NCBI GenBank assembly: GCA_934675795.1
Contig: CAKURW010000016.1
Location: 1 to 36,667 of the forward strand
Direction: 5' to 3'
Length of the DNA: 36,667 nucleotides
Source of the DNA: an uncultured Collinsella sp.
Lineage (GTDB): Bacteria; Actinomycetota; Coriobacteriia; Coriobacteriales; Coriobacteriaceae
This document shows positions 9,539-19,280 of this stretch, piece by piece. The position numbers and the translations under genes were made by a program. The notes under the pieces were generated by a model. That model made no database searches, was not told the origin of the DNA, and saw nothing but the letters and a program-made list of their open reading frames with translations. Every line of letters begins with the position of its first letter. Position 1 is the first letter of the stretch.

Positions 9539-10606
9539 ATGTCCGACAATATGCAGCCTACCGATGAGGTTCTGGACGACGAGACTTTGGACGCGGTGGA
9601 TACCGAGGGGCTCGAGGATGTCGAGGAATTCGACCCGTTTGAGGGCATGAGCGACGAGGAGCTCGACGCCCTGTGCGACGAGGACGACAACCTCGCGGGC
9701 TTTGGTGACGTTGAGCCTGGTTTCCGCAGCGGCTTTGTGGCCCTGGTCGGACGCCCCAACGCCGGCAAGTCCACGCTGCTTAATGCCTGCTATGGCAAAA
9801 AGGTCGCCATCACCTCGCCGGTGGCCCAGACGACCCGCCGCCGCATGCGTGCCGTCGTCAACCGTCCCGGCTACCAGCTGGTCTTTGTCGATACCCCGGG
9901 TATCCACAAGCCCAAGGACGGCCTGGGGTCCGAGCTCAACAAGAGCGCGCTGTTCGAGCTGAACGATGTCGATGTCGTCGCGTTTTTGATTGATGCCACC
10001 AAGCCGATCGGCAGGGGAGACGCCTGGGTTGCCGAACGCGTCAAAAACGCCCGTTCCAAGAAGGTCCTGGTGCTCACCAAGGCCGATGCGGCCGACCCCG
10101 CACAGGTCATGGAGCAGCTTAAGGCAGCCCACGAGCTCATGGAATATGACGATGAGATCGTGACGTCGTCGGTTAAGAACTTCAACGTCGATGCCTTTAT
10201 CGAGACCGTTGCGCACTTTTTGCCCGAGGGCCCGCGTTGGTTCCCCGAGGACATGGGTACCGACGCTTCCGACGAGACGCTCGTTGCCGAATTTGTGCGC
10301 GAGAAGGTCTTGCGTCGCACCCGTGATGAGATCCCGCACTCCGTTGGCGTTATCTGCGATGCGCTCGAGCAGACCAAGAAGGTGCTGCGCGTGCACGCCA
10401 CCATTTACGTCGAGCGCGAGGGCCAAAAGGGCATCATCATCGGTAAGGGCGGCGAGATGATCAAGCATATCGGTATCGACGCCCGTCGCGATCTTGAGCG
10501 CATCTTTGGCACGCAGGTCTTTTTGGAGCTGGACGTGAAGGTCAAGGCCGGCTGGCGTGACGACGAGGCCCAGATTCGCCGCTTTGGCTACAACGCCGAG
10601 GACTAA
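9539..10606 (+). CDS. era: GTPase Era with an acidic N-terminal extension
   Basis: An essential GTPase that binds the 3' end of 16S rRNA during 30S assembly. The 355 aa contain G1 GRPNAGKS (71-78), G3 DTPG (118-121), G4 TKAD (180-183), and a C-terminal KH domain with GKGG (302-305). Era is usually about 300 aa. The extra length is the first 60 or so residues, which are mostly Asp and Glu and have no family match I recognise. The ATG at 9539 has AAAGGGA just upstream and sits 12 nt after dgkA, so the extension is probably translated. An internal ATG at 9647 would give a normal-length Era but has a poorer ribosome site. recO follows. Confidence 0.95.
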   Translation: MSDNMQPTDEVLDDETLDAVDTEGLEDVEEFDPFEGMSDEELDALCDEDDNLAGFGDVEPGFRSGFVALVGRPNAGKSTLLNACYGKKVAITSPVAQTTRRRMRAVVNRPGYQLVFVDTPGIHKPKDGLGSELNKSALFELNDVDVVAFLIDATKPIGRGDAWVAERVKNARSKKVLVLTKADAADPAQVMEQLKAAHELMEYDDEIVTSSVKNFNVDAFIETVAHFLPEGPRWFPEDMGTDASDETLVAEFVREKVLRRTRDEIPHSVGVICDALEQTKKVLRVHATIYVEREGQKGIIIGKGGEMIKHIGIDARRDLERIFGTQVFLELDVKVKAGWRDDEAQIRRFGYNAED

Positions 10607-10621
10607 GGACGCGCGGCGCGC

Positions 10622-11371
10622 ATGGCAGGCTCCCGGACATATCGCACCAAGGTTCTCGTCCTCGACAAGACGAAGCTCAAAGAGACCGACCTGATCTTGA
10701 CGATGCTTGACGAGCGGGGACGGCAGGTTCGTGCAGTGGCAAAGGGCGCCCGCAAACCCGGCGGACGCCTGGCTGCGCGCTGCGAGCTGTTCTGTACGGT
10801 CGATATGCTGCTCGCACATGGACGGTCACTCGACGTGGTTTCTCAGGCCGAGCTTATGGAGGCGCCGCTCGGCGCTGCGCCCGATTACGAGACGACCTGC
10901 GCCGCAAGCGCGATCGCCGAGGTTGCGCGCGTGTGCTCGTTCGAGGACGCCGAGGACCCGTTTACCTTTGCCATCACGCAGCGAGCGCTTGCCCTGGTGG
11001 GCAGCGGGCTTGACACGGCGCATATGGACCTACTTGTGGCGGCATATGTCTTTAAGCTGCTGTCGCACGTTGGCTATCGACCCGATTTTTCGGCCTGCGT
11101 GCTGTGCGGAGACCCCATGTTGTCGTATTTTTCACCCCAGGCGGGCGGTCTCATGTGCGGGTCGTGCGCGTCGAGCGTTCCCGGTGCCGAGCTCGTGTCG
11201 ACCGGCGAGGTCGCCTGGCTGCGCGCCCTTATGGGCATGACCTTCGACGAGCTTATGGATCAAAAGATCGACCCGCATACTGCGGCGTTTTTGCTCGGGC
11301 TTTCGCATGTCTGGGCGGCAACGCATACCGATCAGCGACTCCGTGCGATGGAATTCATGTTGGGTCGGTGA
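10622..11371 (+). CDS. recO: DNA repair protein RecO
   Basis: The RecFOR-pathway protein that helps load RecA on SSB-coated single-stranded DNA and anneals strands. The 249 aa have an N-terminal OB fold (1-80), a helical middle, and a zinc site made of Cys159, Cys162, Cys179 and Cys182, as in many Gram-positive RecO proteins. The C-terminus ends in a Leu/Arg-rich helix. The nearest Shine-Dalgarno, AAGGA at 10605-10609, is 12 nt from the ATG, so initiation may depend on translation of era. It is the last gene of the long dnaJ-to-recO run; a 138-nt gap with rpsO signals follows. Confidence 0.93.
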   Translation: MAGSRTYRTKVLVLDKTKLKETDLILTMLDERGRQVRAVAKGARKPGGRLAARCELFCTVDMLLAHGRSLDVVSQAELMEAPLGAAPDYETTCAASAIAEVARVCSFEDAEDPFTFAITQRALALVGSGLDTAHMDLLVAAYVFKLLSHVGYRPDFSACVLCGDPMLSYFSPQAGGLMCGSCASSVPGAELVSTGEVAWLRALMGMTFDELMDQKIDPHTAAFLLGLSHVWAATHTDQRLRAMEFMLGR

Positions 11372-11395
11372 TGATGCGCAGGCACAGGCTGCTTG

Positions 11396-11404
11396 TGGTA
11401 ACAT
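11396..11404 (+). promoter_or_regulatory. Possible extended -10 promoter for rpsO
   Basis: TGGTAACAT fits the extended -10 pattern TGn-TAnnnT. No good -35 lies 17 nt upstream. It would give an rpsO leader of about 100 nt. Low certainty. Confidence 0.3.
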
Positions 11405-11473
11405 ACCGACCTGTTGGTACCTCGACCTTGGTTGCTCGCTCCACCGGCGGCTTCCCAGTCCGAGGCGAATCGA

Positions 11474-11489
11474 GTCGCCCGCGGGCGAC
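11474..11489 (+). promoter_or_regulatory. Hairpin in the rpsO leader
   Basis: A 16-bp perfect palindrome (GTCGCC and GGCGAC around CGCG) lies 20 nt before the rpsO start and just before its GAAAGGTG ribosome site. S15 represses its own mRNA through leader structures in several bacteria. This hairpin may be part of such a leader, but its fold does not match a class I can name. Confidence 0.4.
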
Positions 11490-11509
11490 GTAAAACGAAA
11501 GGTGAAACA

Positions 11510-11788
11510 ATGACTGTTTCCAAAGAGCGCAAGGCGGAGCTGACTGCCCAGTTCGGTAACACCCCGGTCGACACCGGCAACCCCAAGGTTCAGGTTGCCA
11601 TCCTGTCCGAGCGCATCAAGGAGCTGACCGAGCACATGAAGTCCCACCAGAAGGACTTCCATACCCGTCGTGGCCTGCTCATGCTCGTCGGTCGCCGTCG
11701 TCGTCTTCTCTCCTACATCAAGAAGAACGACATCGTCGAGTACCGTGAGCTCATCAAGGCTCTGGGCATTCGCGACAATATTCAGTAG
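11510..11788 (+). CDS. rpsO: 30S ribosomal protein S15
   Basis: The primary 16S rRNA-binding protein that starts assembly of the central domain of the 30S subunit. The 92 aa match the S15 family across the whole length, including FHTRRGLLMLVGRRRRLLSY (50-69) that contacts the rRNA three-way junction. The length is about 3 aa above the usual 89. The start ATG 11510 follows GAAAGGTG; a longer in-frame reading from 11414 would run through the leader hairpin and has no ribosome site. A strong terminator separates it from pnp, so the rpsO-pnp order is conserved but much transcription should stop between them. Confidence 0.98.
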   Translation: MTVSKERKAELTAQFGNTPVDTGNPKVQVAILSERIKELTEHMKSHQKDFHTRRGLLMLVGRRRRLLSYIKKNDIVEYRELIKALGIRDNIQ

Positions 11789-11804
11789 CGAACTTGTACA
11801 TGCT

Positions 11805-11835
11805 AAGAGCGTCCTGCATGCGGGACGCTCTTTTT
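11805..11835 (+). terminator. Rho-independent terminator after rpsO
   Basis: AAGAGCGTCC (11805-11814) pairs perfectly with GGACGCTCTT (11823-11832), with two more pairs possible inside. A run of five T follows from 11831. It is 16 nt after the rpsO stop. Confidence 0.92.
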
Positions 11836-11854
11836 GTGTAAGGGCGTGAACAAT

Positions 11855-11925
11855 CACGCTCTGAAGCGTGGCGGGGGCAGGGGGCCCGCGTCACATGAGA
11901 AGCCCGCAGGCAAGGGGCCTGTGGG
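11855..11925 (+). promoter_or_regulatory. Two stem-loops in the pnp leader
   Basis: CACGCT/AGCGTG (11855-11870, loop CTGA) is followed by CCCGCAGGC/GCCTGTGGG (11903-11911 with 11917-11925, loop AAGGG, one G-U pair). The second ends 13 nt before the pnp ATG and close to its AAAGGAG site (11928-11934). PNPase genes in enterobacteria are autoregulated through a leader hairpin cut by RNase III. A similar role here is inference from position only. Confidence 0.45.
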
Positions 11926-11938
11926 GTAAAGGAGAACA

Positions 11939-14185
<2,247 letters not shown>

Positions 14186-14207
14186 CAGCCGCACATAAGC
14201 AGCTCAG

Positions 14208-14240
14208 AAAGGGCGACTTCGCACTGGGGTCGCCCTTTTT
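14208..14240 (+). terminator. Rho-independent terminator after pnp
   Basis: AAAGGGCGAC (14208-14217) pairs perfectly with GTCGCCCTTT (14229-14238), and the T run continues to 14240. Its right arm is also the outer left edge of the first family B hairpin element, so the two structures compete for the same bases. Confidence 0.92.
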
Positions 14241-14381
14241 GCTTGCGCGCGGGGGCGGCGCATATGAAGTTTCCTGCTCTACAGTCCTGCGCAAGACGGA
14301 AAGCACATTAAGTGCTTTCCTTTGCGTGCGGAACTCGCGATAAACTTCATATGCGTCCCTCCCGGGCGCAAGCAAAAGGGC
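14232..14381 (+). repeat. Hairpin element B1 (family B, forward copy)
   Basis: A 150-bp inverted-repeat element. Outer arms 14232-14272 and 14342-14381 pair over about 40 positions with few mismatches, several of them G-U. Inside, a central hairpin has GGAAAGCAC (14298-14306) and GTGCTTTCC (14312-14320) around ATTAA. Between arm and hairpin lie two segments that do not pair well: one starting CCTGCTCTACAGTCC, the other containing GTGCGGAACTCGCGAT. The same two segments recur, reversed, in element B2. There is no open reading frame of note. Function unknown: it may be a structured RNA, a non-autonomous mobile element or a protein-binding DNA hairpin. Confidence 0.88.
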
Positions 14382-14508
14382 TGGTTAGTGCCGCTCGCTA
14401 TTTAGTTAGACAGTCTATTCAGTAGCCAGATTTCAGATCAGTAGATAGACGTAGCAGTATTTTCCCAGATAAAGCTGCCCAAAATAAACCTGGTCCCTTA
14501 TTGGCAGT
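14382..14508. other. AT-rich spacer between the two family B elements
   Basis: A stretch with clearly lower GC than its surroundings. It holds short inverted repeats (GTCTAT/ATAGAC, and CTGCC...AATAA with TTATTGGCAG at 14498-14507) but no gene, promoter or ribosome site that I can support. The base composition is unlike the neighbouring genes and may be a sign of transfer or of relaxed constraint. Confidence 0.5.
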
Positions 14509-14637
14509 TTTCCCGTGGGGCGGGCACTGATGAAGTTTATCGCGAGTTCCGCACGAACAGGAGGCCACTTAATGTGGCCTCCGTCGTGAGCAGGACTGTA
14601 GAGCAGGAAACTTCATCAGTGCCCGCCCCACGGGAAA
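14509..14637 (-). repeat. Hairpin element B2 (family B, inverted copy)
   Basis: A 129-bp element with perfect 30-bp arms (14509-14538 and 14608-14637). Read on the minus strand it matches B1 in the inner arm ATGAAGTTT, in CCTGCTCTACAGTCC and in GTGCGGAACTCGCGAT. It differs in the outer arms and in the central hairpin, here GGAGGCCAC (14560-14568) with GTGGCCTCC (14574-14582). Every change in one arm of the central hairpin is matched in the other, as is the change just outside ATGAAG (CAT becomes CTG, ATG becomes CAG). This is the pattern expected when pairing itself is maintained. Confidence 0.88.
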
Positions 14638-14689
14638 CCGGCGGGATAGACCAGTTCAGATGGGGCTTTGATGCATGGGTGGTCTGTTG

Positions 14690-14719
14690 TTGTGCAAATG
14701 GGTATCATACTGTGAATAT
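14690..14719 (+). promoter_or_regulatory. Possible rnj promoter
   Basis: TTGTGC (14690-14695) and GAATAT (14714-14719) are 18 nt apart, with TGT before the -10 giving an extended form. The 9-bp direct repeat TGATGCATG occurs at 14669-14677 and 14733-14741 on either side, and could be an operator. The rest of 14638-14827 shows no gene. Confidence 0.35.
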
Positions 14720-14827
14720 TGCATCGACTCTGTGATGCATGTTTGTACGTTCCCGGCGGTCGGTTTGCCAGAAGCGCCCCGTCGGTTGTTCCAGACCCGT
14801 TTCGAAGAAAGGAAACCACACTAACCT

Positions 14828-16498
14828 ATGGCAGCTAAAAAATCATCTCCCTTGAAGATCATTCCGCTCGGCGGCCTTGACGGCATCGGCAAGAACATGA
14901 CGGTCTTCGAGTGCGGCGACGACATGGTGCTCGTCGACGCTGGCCTCATGTTCCCCGACGACTCCCAGCCCGGTATCGACCTGGTGCTTCCTGACTACAC
15001 CTACGTTCTTGAAAACGAGGAGAAGCTCCGCGGTATCGTCGTCACCCACGGCCACGAGGACCACACCGGTTCGCTTCCGTATCTACTGCAGGACCTCAAC
15101 AACAAGGTGCCCATCTTCTCGAGCAAGCTGACGCTTGGCTTTATCGAGGGCAAGCTCTCTGAGTTCCGAATCCGCGCGCCCAAGTTCCGCGAGGTCAAGG
15201 GCGGAAGCCATGTCAATCTCGGTGGCATCTCGCTCGACTTCTTCTCGATGACGCACTCCATCCCCGGCGCTCTGGGCGTGTTCATTCGCACTAACCAGGG
15301 CACCGTTATGCACACCGGCGACTTTAAGCTCGACCAGACGCCCATCGACGGCGTTACGCCCGACTATGCCGCTATCAGCCGCTTTGCCAAGCAGGGTATC
15401 GACCTGCTGCTGTCCGACTCCACCAATGCCACGGTTCCCGGCTTTACCAAGTCCGAGGCCGAGGTTGGTCCCAACTTGCTGCACGCTATCAAGAACGCCC
15501 CGGGTCGCGTGTTCGTCGCGTCGTTCTCGAGCCATATCCATCGCCTGCAGCAGATCTGCGATGCCGCCCGCAAGTGCGGCCGTAAGGTCGTTGTGACCGG
15601 TCGCTCCATGCTCACGAACACCCGCGTGGCGCGTGAGCTGGGCTACCTCAACATCGACGATGCCGATATCATCGATGCCTTCGATATCGATAACCTGCCC
15701 GACGACAAGATCGTCGTCATGTGCACCGGTTCGCAGGGCGAGCCGCTGTCGGCCCTGTCCCGCATGGCCAACGGAGAGCACAAGACGCTCTCCATCCACG
15801 AGGGCGATACCGTTATCCTCTCGGCAACGCCGGTCCCCGGTAACGAGAAAGCCGTCCAGCAGGTCGTCAACAGCCTAGCCAAGCTCGGCTGCGACGTGTG
15901 GGATAAGAACCGCGCTCTCGTTCACGTCTCCGGTCACGGTAGCCAGGAGGAACTCAAGCTACTGATGGCCATGGCCAAGCCCACCTACTTTATGCCGGTT
16001 CACGGCGAGGCCGTGCATCTGCGTGCCCATGCCCAGCTTGCTCGTAAGATGGGCATCAAGGATGATCACATCTTTATCCTCGATAACGGCGACACGCTCG
16101 AGATGCGCGGCGGTATCGTCAAACGCGGTACGCCCGTCGAGTCCGGCGTCGTCTACGTCGACGGCCTGCGTATCGGCGATACCGACCCCATCGTCCTGCG
16201 CGATCGTCAGAAGCTCGCCAACGACGGTATGGTTACCGCTGTTGCCATCGTCTCGCTCAAGCACAAGAAGATCGAGGCCATCGAGTTCTCGGGCCGCGGC
16301 GTCTCGTTTGCCATCGACGACCAGTTCTCCGAGGATGCCTCCGCGTCCATTATGAAGACGATCGAGAAGGGCAAGTTTAGCTTTACGAGCAGCGGTTCCG
16401 ATGCCATTCGCAAGGCCGTGCGCGATTCGCTCTCTAACTTTATCTGGAGCCGTACGCGCACCCGTCCGATGATCATCCCGGTCGTCATGGAGGTTTAG
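14828..16498 (+). CDS. rnj: Ribonuclease J
   Basis: A metallo-beta-lactamase fold nuclease with 5'-to-3' exonuclease and endonuclease activity on mRNA and rRNA. The 556 aa contain the metal-binding motif HGHEDH (74-79), a further His in MTHSIPG (near 142), HTGDFKLD, the beta-CASP region, and the conserved HVSGH and PVHGE segments. A C-terminal domain follows that ends near a basic SRTRTRP stretch. The best Shine-Dalgarno, AAAGGA (14808-14813), is 14 nt from the ATG, which is unusually far; no other in-frame start lies between. ftsK begins 1 nt after the stop, so they are co-transcribed. Whether this is J1 or J2 cannot be told, and only one copy is visible. Confidence 0.96.
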   Translation: MAAKKSSPLKIIPLGGLDGIGKNMTVFECGDDMVLVDAGLMFPDDSQPGIDLVLPDYTYVLENEEKLRGIVVTHGHEDHTGSLPYLLQDLNNKVPIFSSKLTLGFIEGKLSEFRIRAPKFREVKGGSHVNLGGISLDFFSMTHSIPGALGVFIRTNQGTVMHTGDFKLDQTPIDGVTPDYAAISRFAKQGIDLLLSDSTNATVPGFTKSEAEVGPNLLHAIKNAPGRVFVASFSSHIHRLQQICDAARKCGRKVVVTGRSMLTNTRVARELGYLNIDDADIIDAFDIDNLPDDKIVVMCTGSQGEPLSALSRMANGEHKTLSIHEGDTVILSATPVPGNEKAVQQVVNSLAKLGCDVWDKNRALVHVSGHGSQEELKLLMAMAKPTYFMPVHGEAVHLRAHAQLARKMGIKDDHIFILDNGDTLEMRGGIVKRGTPVESGVVYVDGLRIGDTDPIVLRDRQKLANDGMVTAVAIVSLKHKKIEAIEFSGRGVSFAIDDQFSEDASASIMKTIEKGKFSFTSSGSDAIRKAVRDSLSNFIWSRTRTRPMIIPVVMEV

Positions 16499-16499
16499 T

Positions 16500-19280
16500 T
16501 TGGCGCGCGGATCTGCACAAAACGCCAAAGGCAATAAGGCCAACAACCAACCGGCATCTGCTAAGGGTGCCGGTTCCCATCTGCGTGCCAATAAGGGCCA
16601 CGAGTCCGAGTTCGATGATTTCGAGCCCTTGGTCGAGCCCTCGGCCAACCGCGATATCGCCGGCGTGGTCATTGCCGTTTTGGCGATTGCGTCCTTTATT
16701 GCCGTGATTTCGCCGGCGACTGCGCCCGTTACGGCTGCGGTTGCCGGTTTCTACCACTTGGGCTTTGGTCTGGGCGCCTACGTGCTGCCGATCGTCATTT
16801 TGCTGTTTGCCGCCACGCTCTTTTTAGGCGAGGACTCGCCGCTCAACGCGCGCTCTGTTGCGGGCGGCGCCGTGGTCTTTATCGCCGTCGTCTCCATTCT
16901 TTCGTTGATGGTGCCAGGTACGAGCGACTCGTGCGACCTTATGTTCACGCCGCAAAATCTGTCCGCCTCGGGTGGCTACATTGGTGCGTTTATTGCGAGT
17001 GCGCTGCAGAATGCCCTGGGTAAGCCTATCGCGATGGTAGTCCTGTTGGGCCTTGTCGTCGTGGGCCTAGTCATCATCGGCTTTTCGGTGGGTGGCGTTT
17101 TGCGCTCTGCTCGCGACCGTGCGGCCGATTTTGCCGAGCGCCGTCGTGCCGATGTTAACGCGAGCCCGTGGGGTGACGATGAAGCCCTGTCGGTGCCCGG
17201 CGTTGCCCGTCCTCACCTGAGCATTCTTCGTCAAAAGGGCTCCGATGCTGCCGTGACCACGGTCATGGGCAACGATGTGGACCCGGTTTTGGACGATGAC
17301 GACGAGGACGAGGATCCGTTTGTCGACGTGTCCGATGCCGTGGAAGCTGAGCGCGCTAAGACGACGCTGTTGCCGCGCCGCCATGCCAAGAAGGGCAAGG
17401 CTGCGCCCAAACTCAATACGAGTGATCCCGACCCGTCTTGGTCCGAGAGCGAGATTGAGCTCACCGAGGGCGATGACGAGGACGACGAGGCTCCGATTGA
17501 GACCGCAAAGACAACTTTGCTGCCGCGTCGCCATGCAAAGCGCGACCGGGTAACCGGTCAGCTTTCGATGGAAGACGACCCCGATAAGATCGACGAGTCC
17601 GAGCCGCCGTTTGCCGTGAATCCTGTCTCGGCAGCACCTCAGATCCCCGACTTCTTGAAGCATCCCAAGGTTGCCGATGCGCCTGCCTTGAGTGCTGTCG
17701 AATCGGCTGCGGCTAGCGATGGGGGAGCGGACGGCGGCGCCGCAGATAACGAGGGCGAAGAAGAGGACGGCCTCAAACTTCCGCCACTTGAGATTCTGCA
17801 TGCCAACCCGCAGTCGGCTTCCTCCGCGTCTTCTGACAAGGAGCTGGAACAGACTGCCGAGTCGCTTCAGTCCACCTTGCTGGAGTTTGGTCGTAGTGCC
17901 CGCGTGGTCGGCTGGATCGCCGGCCCCACGGTGACGACCTTTAAGCTGCAACCTGGCGAGGGCGAGCGCGTGAGCAAGATTTCGAGCCTCGAGGACGATA
18001 TCGCGCTATCGCTTGCTGCCCAGTCGGTGCGTATCTTTGCCCCGATCCCCGGCACCTCGCTTGTGGGTATCGAGATCCCCAATCGCAAGCGCCAGAACGT
18101 CAACCTGGGCGACGTGCTTCCCTATGTGAAGGGCGGTCCGCTCGAGCTCGCCATCGGTCGAGATGCCGAGGGTACGCCGGTCGTCGCCGACCTTGCCAAG
18201 ATGCCCCACCTGCTGATCGCCGGTACCACGGGTTCCGGTAAGTCGGTCATGATCAACTCCATCATCACGACCTTGCTCATGCGCGCCCTTCCCGAGGACG
18301 TTCGCCTGATCATGGTCGACCCCAAGCGCGTCGAGCTTGCGGGCTATAACGGTCTGCCGCATCTCTATGTGCCCGTGGTGACTGAGCCCAAGCAGGCCGC
18401 GAGCGCTCTGCAATGGGCCGTGTCCGAGATGGAGCGTCGCCTGAAGGTCTTCGAGCGTCTCAACGTGCGTAAGATCTCGACCTACAACGAAAAGCAGGCC
18501 GCCGGCGAGTTTGAGCATTACGATAACCCGCCGCAAAAGATGCCCTACCTGGTCATCATCATCGACGAGCTTTCGGACCTGATGATGGTCGCCGGCAAGG
18601 ACGTGGAGGCCTCGATCGTGCGTATTGCTCAGCTGGGCCGTGCCGCCGGTATCCACCTTATCGTGGCCACGCAGCGCCCGAGCTCCAACGTGGTGACGGG
18701 CCTCATTAAGGCCAACATCACCAACCGCATCGCCTTTAACGTTGCCACGGGCATCGACTCGCGCGTCATCATCGACCAGATGGGTGCCGAAAAGCTCACC
18801 GGTTTGGGCGACATGCTGTTCTCCAAGGTCGACTGGGGCAAGCCTCGCCGTATCCAGGGCTGCTTTGTCTCGGACGACGAAATCAACGAGATTGTCGAGT
18901 TCGTCAAGTCGCAGAGTGAGCCTGACTACCACGAGGAGATTCTGTCTGCCGTGGCGCCCGCTTCCATGTCCATGGCGGGTGGCGGCGGCATTGTCCGCAC
19001 CGGAGTCGCCGAGCCGCAAGACGATGATCCGCTCATTTGGGAAGCCGCCCATATTGTGGTGGAATCGCAGCTTGGCTCCACATCTGGCCTGCAACGTCGT
19101 CTGAAGGTTGGCTATGCGCGTGCCGGGCGTATTATGGACATGCTGGAAGAAAAGGGTGTCGTCGGCCCGCCCGACGGTTCCAAGCCGCGCGAGGTCCTGT
19201 TGGACGAGGAGGGGCTTGCCGCGCTGGAATCTGTCGACGCCGAGATGGCACGTGAAGATCGTGAGTTTGGAGGATTCTGA
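16500..19280 (+). CDS. ftsK: DNA translocase FtsK / SpoIIIE
   Basis: A septum-located, ATP-driven DNA pump that clears chromosome ends during division. The 926 aa have a polar N-terminus, about four membrane helices (about 52-72, 92-110, 118-138, 175-200), and a long acidic linker (205-445). The motor follows, with Walker A GTTGSGKS (575-582) and Walker B VIIIDELSD (685-693). A C-terminal winged-helix gamma domain (about 850-920) reads polar DNA sequences. The start is TTG 16500, supported by GGAGG (16489-16493) 6 nt upstream. The linker carries the 12-residue motif AKTTLLPRRHAK twice, at 286-297 and 336-347, each after an acidic run. Its TGA overlaps the ATG of the next gene. Confidence 0.96.
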   Translation: MARGSAQNAKGNKANNQPASAKGAGSHLRANKGHESEFDDFEPLVEPSANRDIAGVVIAVLAIASFIAVISPATAPVTAAVAGFYHLGFGLGAYVLPIVILLFAATLFLGEDSPLNARSVAGGAVVFIAVVSILSLMVPGTSDSCDLMFTPQNLSASGGYIGAFIASALQNALGKPIAMVVLLGLVVVGLVIIGFSVGGVLRSARDRAADFAERRRADVNASPWGDDEALSVPGVARPHLSILRQKGSDAAVTTVMGNDVDPVLDDDDEDEDPFVDVSDAVEAERAKTTLLPRRHAKKGKAAPKLNTSDPDPSWSESEIELTEGDDEDDEAPIETAKTTLLPRRHAKRDRVTGQLSMEDDPDKIDESEPPFAVNPVSAAPQIPDFLKHPKVADAPALSAVESAAASDGGADGGAADNEGEEEDGLKLPPLEILHANPQSASSASSDKELEQTAESLQSTLLEFGRSARVVGWIAGPTVTTFKLQPGEGERVSKISSLEDDIALSLAAQSVRIFAPIPGTSLVGIEIPNRKRQNVNLGDVLPYVKGGPLELAIGRDAEGTPVVADLAKMPHLLIAGTTGSGKSVMINSIITTLLMRALPEDVRLIMVDPKRVELAGYNGLPHLYVPVVTEPKQAASALQWAVSEMERRLKVFERLNVRKISTYNEKQAAGEFEHYDNPPQKMPYLVIIIDELSDLMMVAGKDVEASIVRIAQLGRAAGIHLIVATQRPSSNVVTGLIKANITNRIAFNVATGIDSRVIIDQMGAEKLTGLGDMLFSKVDWGKPRRIQGCFVSDDEINEIVEFVKSQSEPDYHEEILSAVAPASMSMAGGGGIVRTGVAEPQDDDPLIWEAAHIVVESQLGSTSGLQRRLKVGYARAGRIMDMLEEKGVVGPPDGSKPREVLLDEEGLAALESVDAEMAREDREFGGF

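Noticed and set aside
14232..14637. Reading the family B pair as the terminal repeats of an insertion sequence
   Set aside because: No transposase frame lies between them; the spacer is only 127 bp, and each element is already a complete hairpin by itself.
14616..14819. 67-codon minus-strand frame in the pnp-rnj gap
   Set aside because: Its start lies near the rnj ribosome site and its end inside hairpin element B2. No Shine-Dalgarno and no similarity seen.
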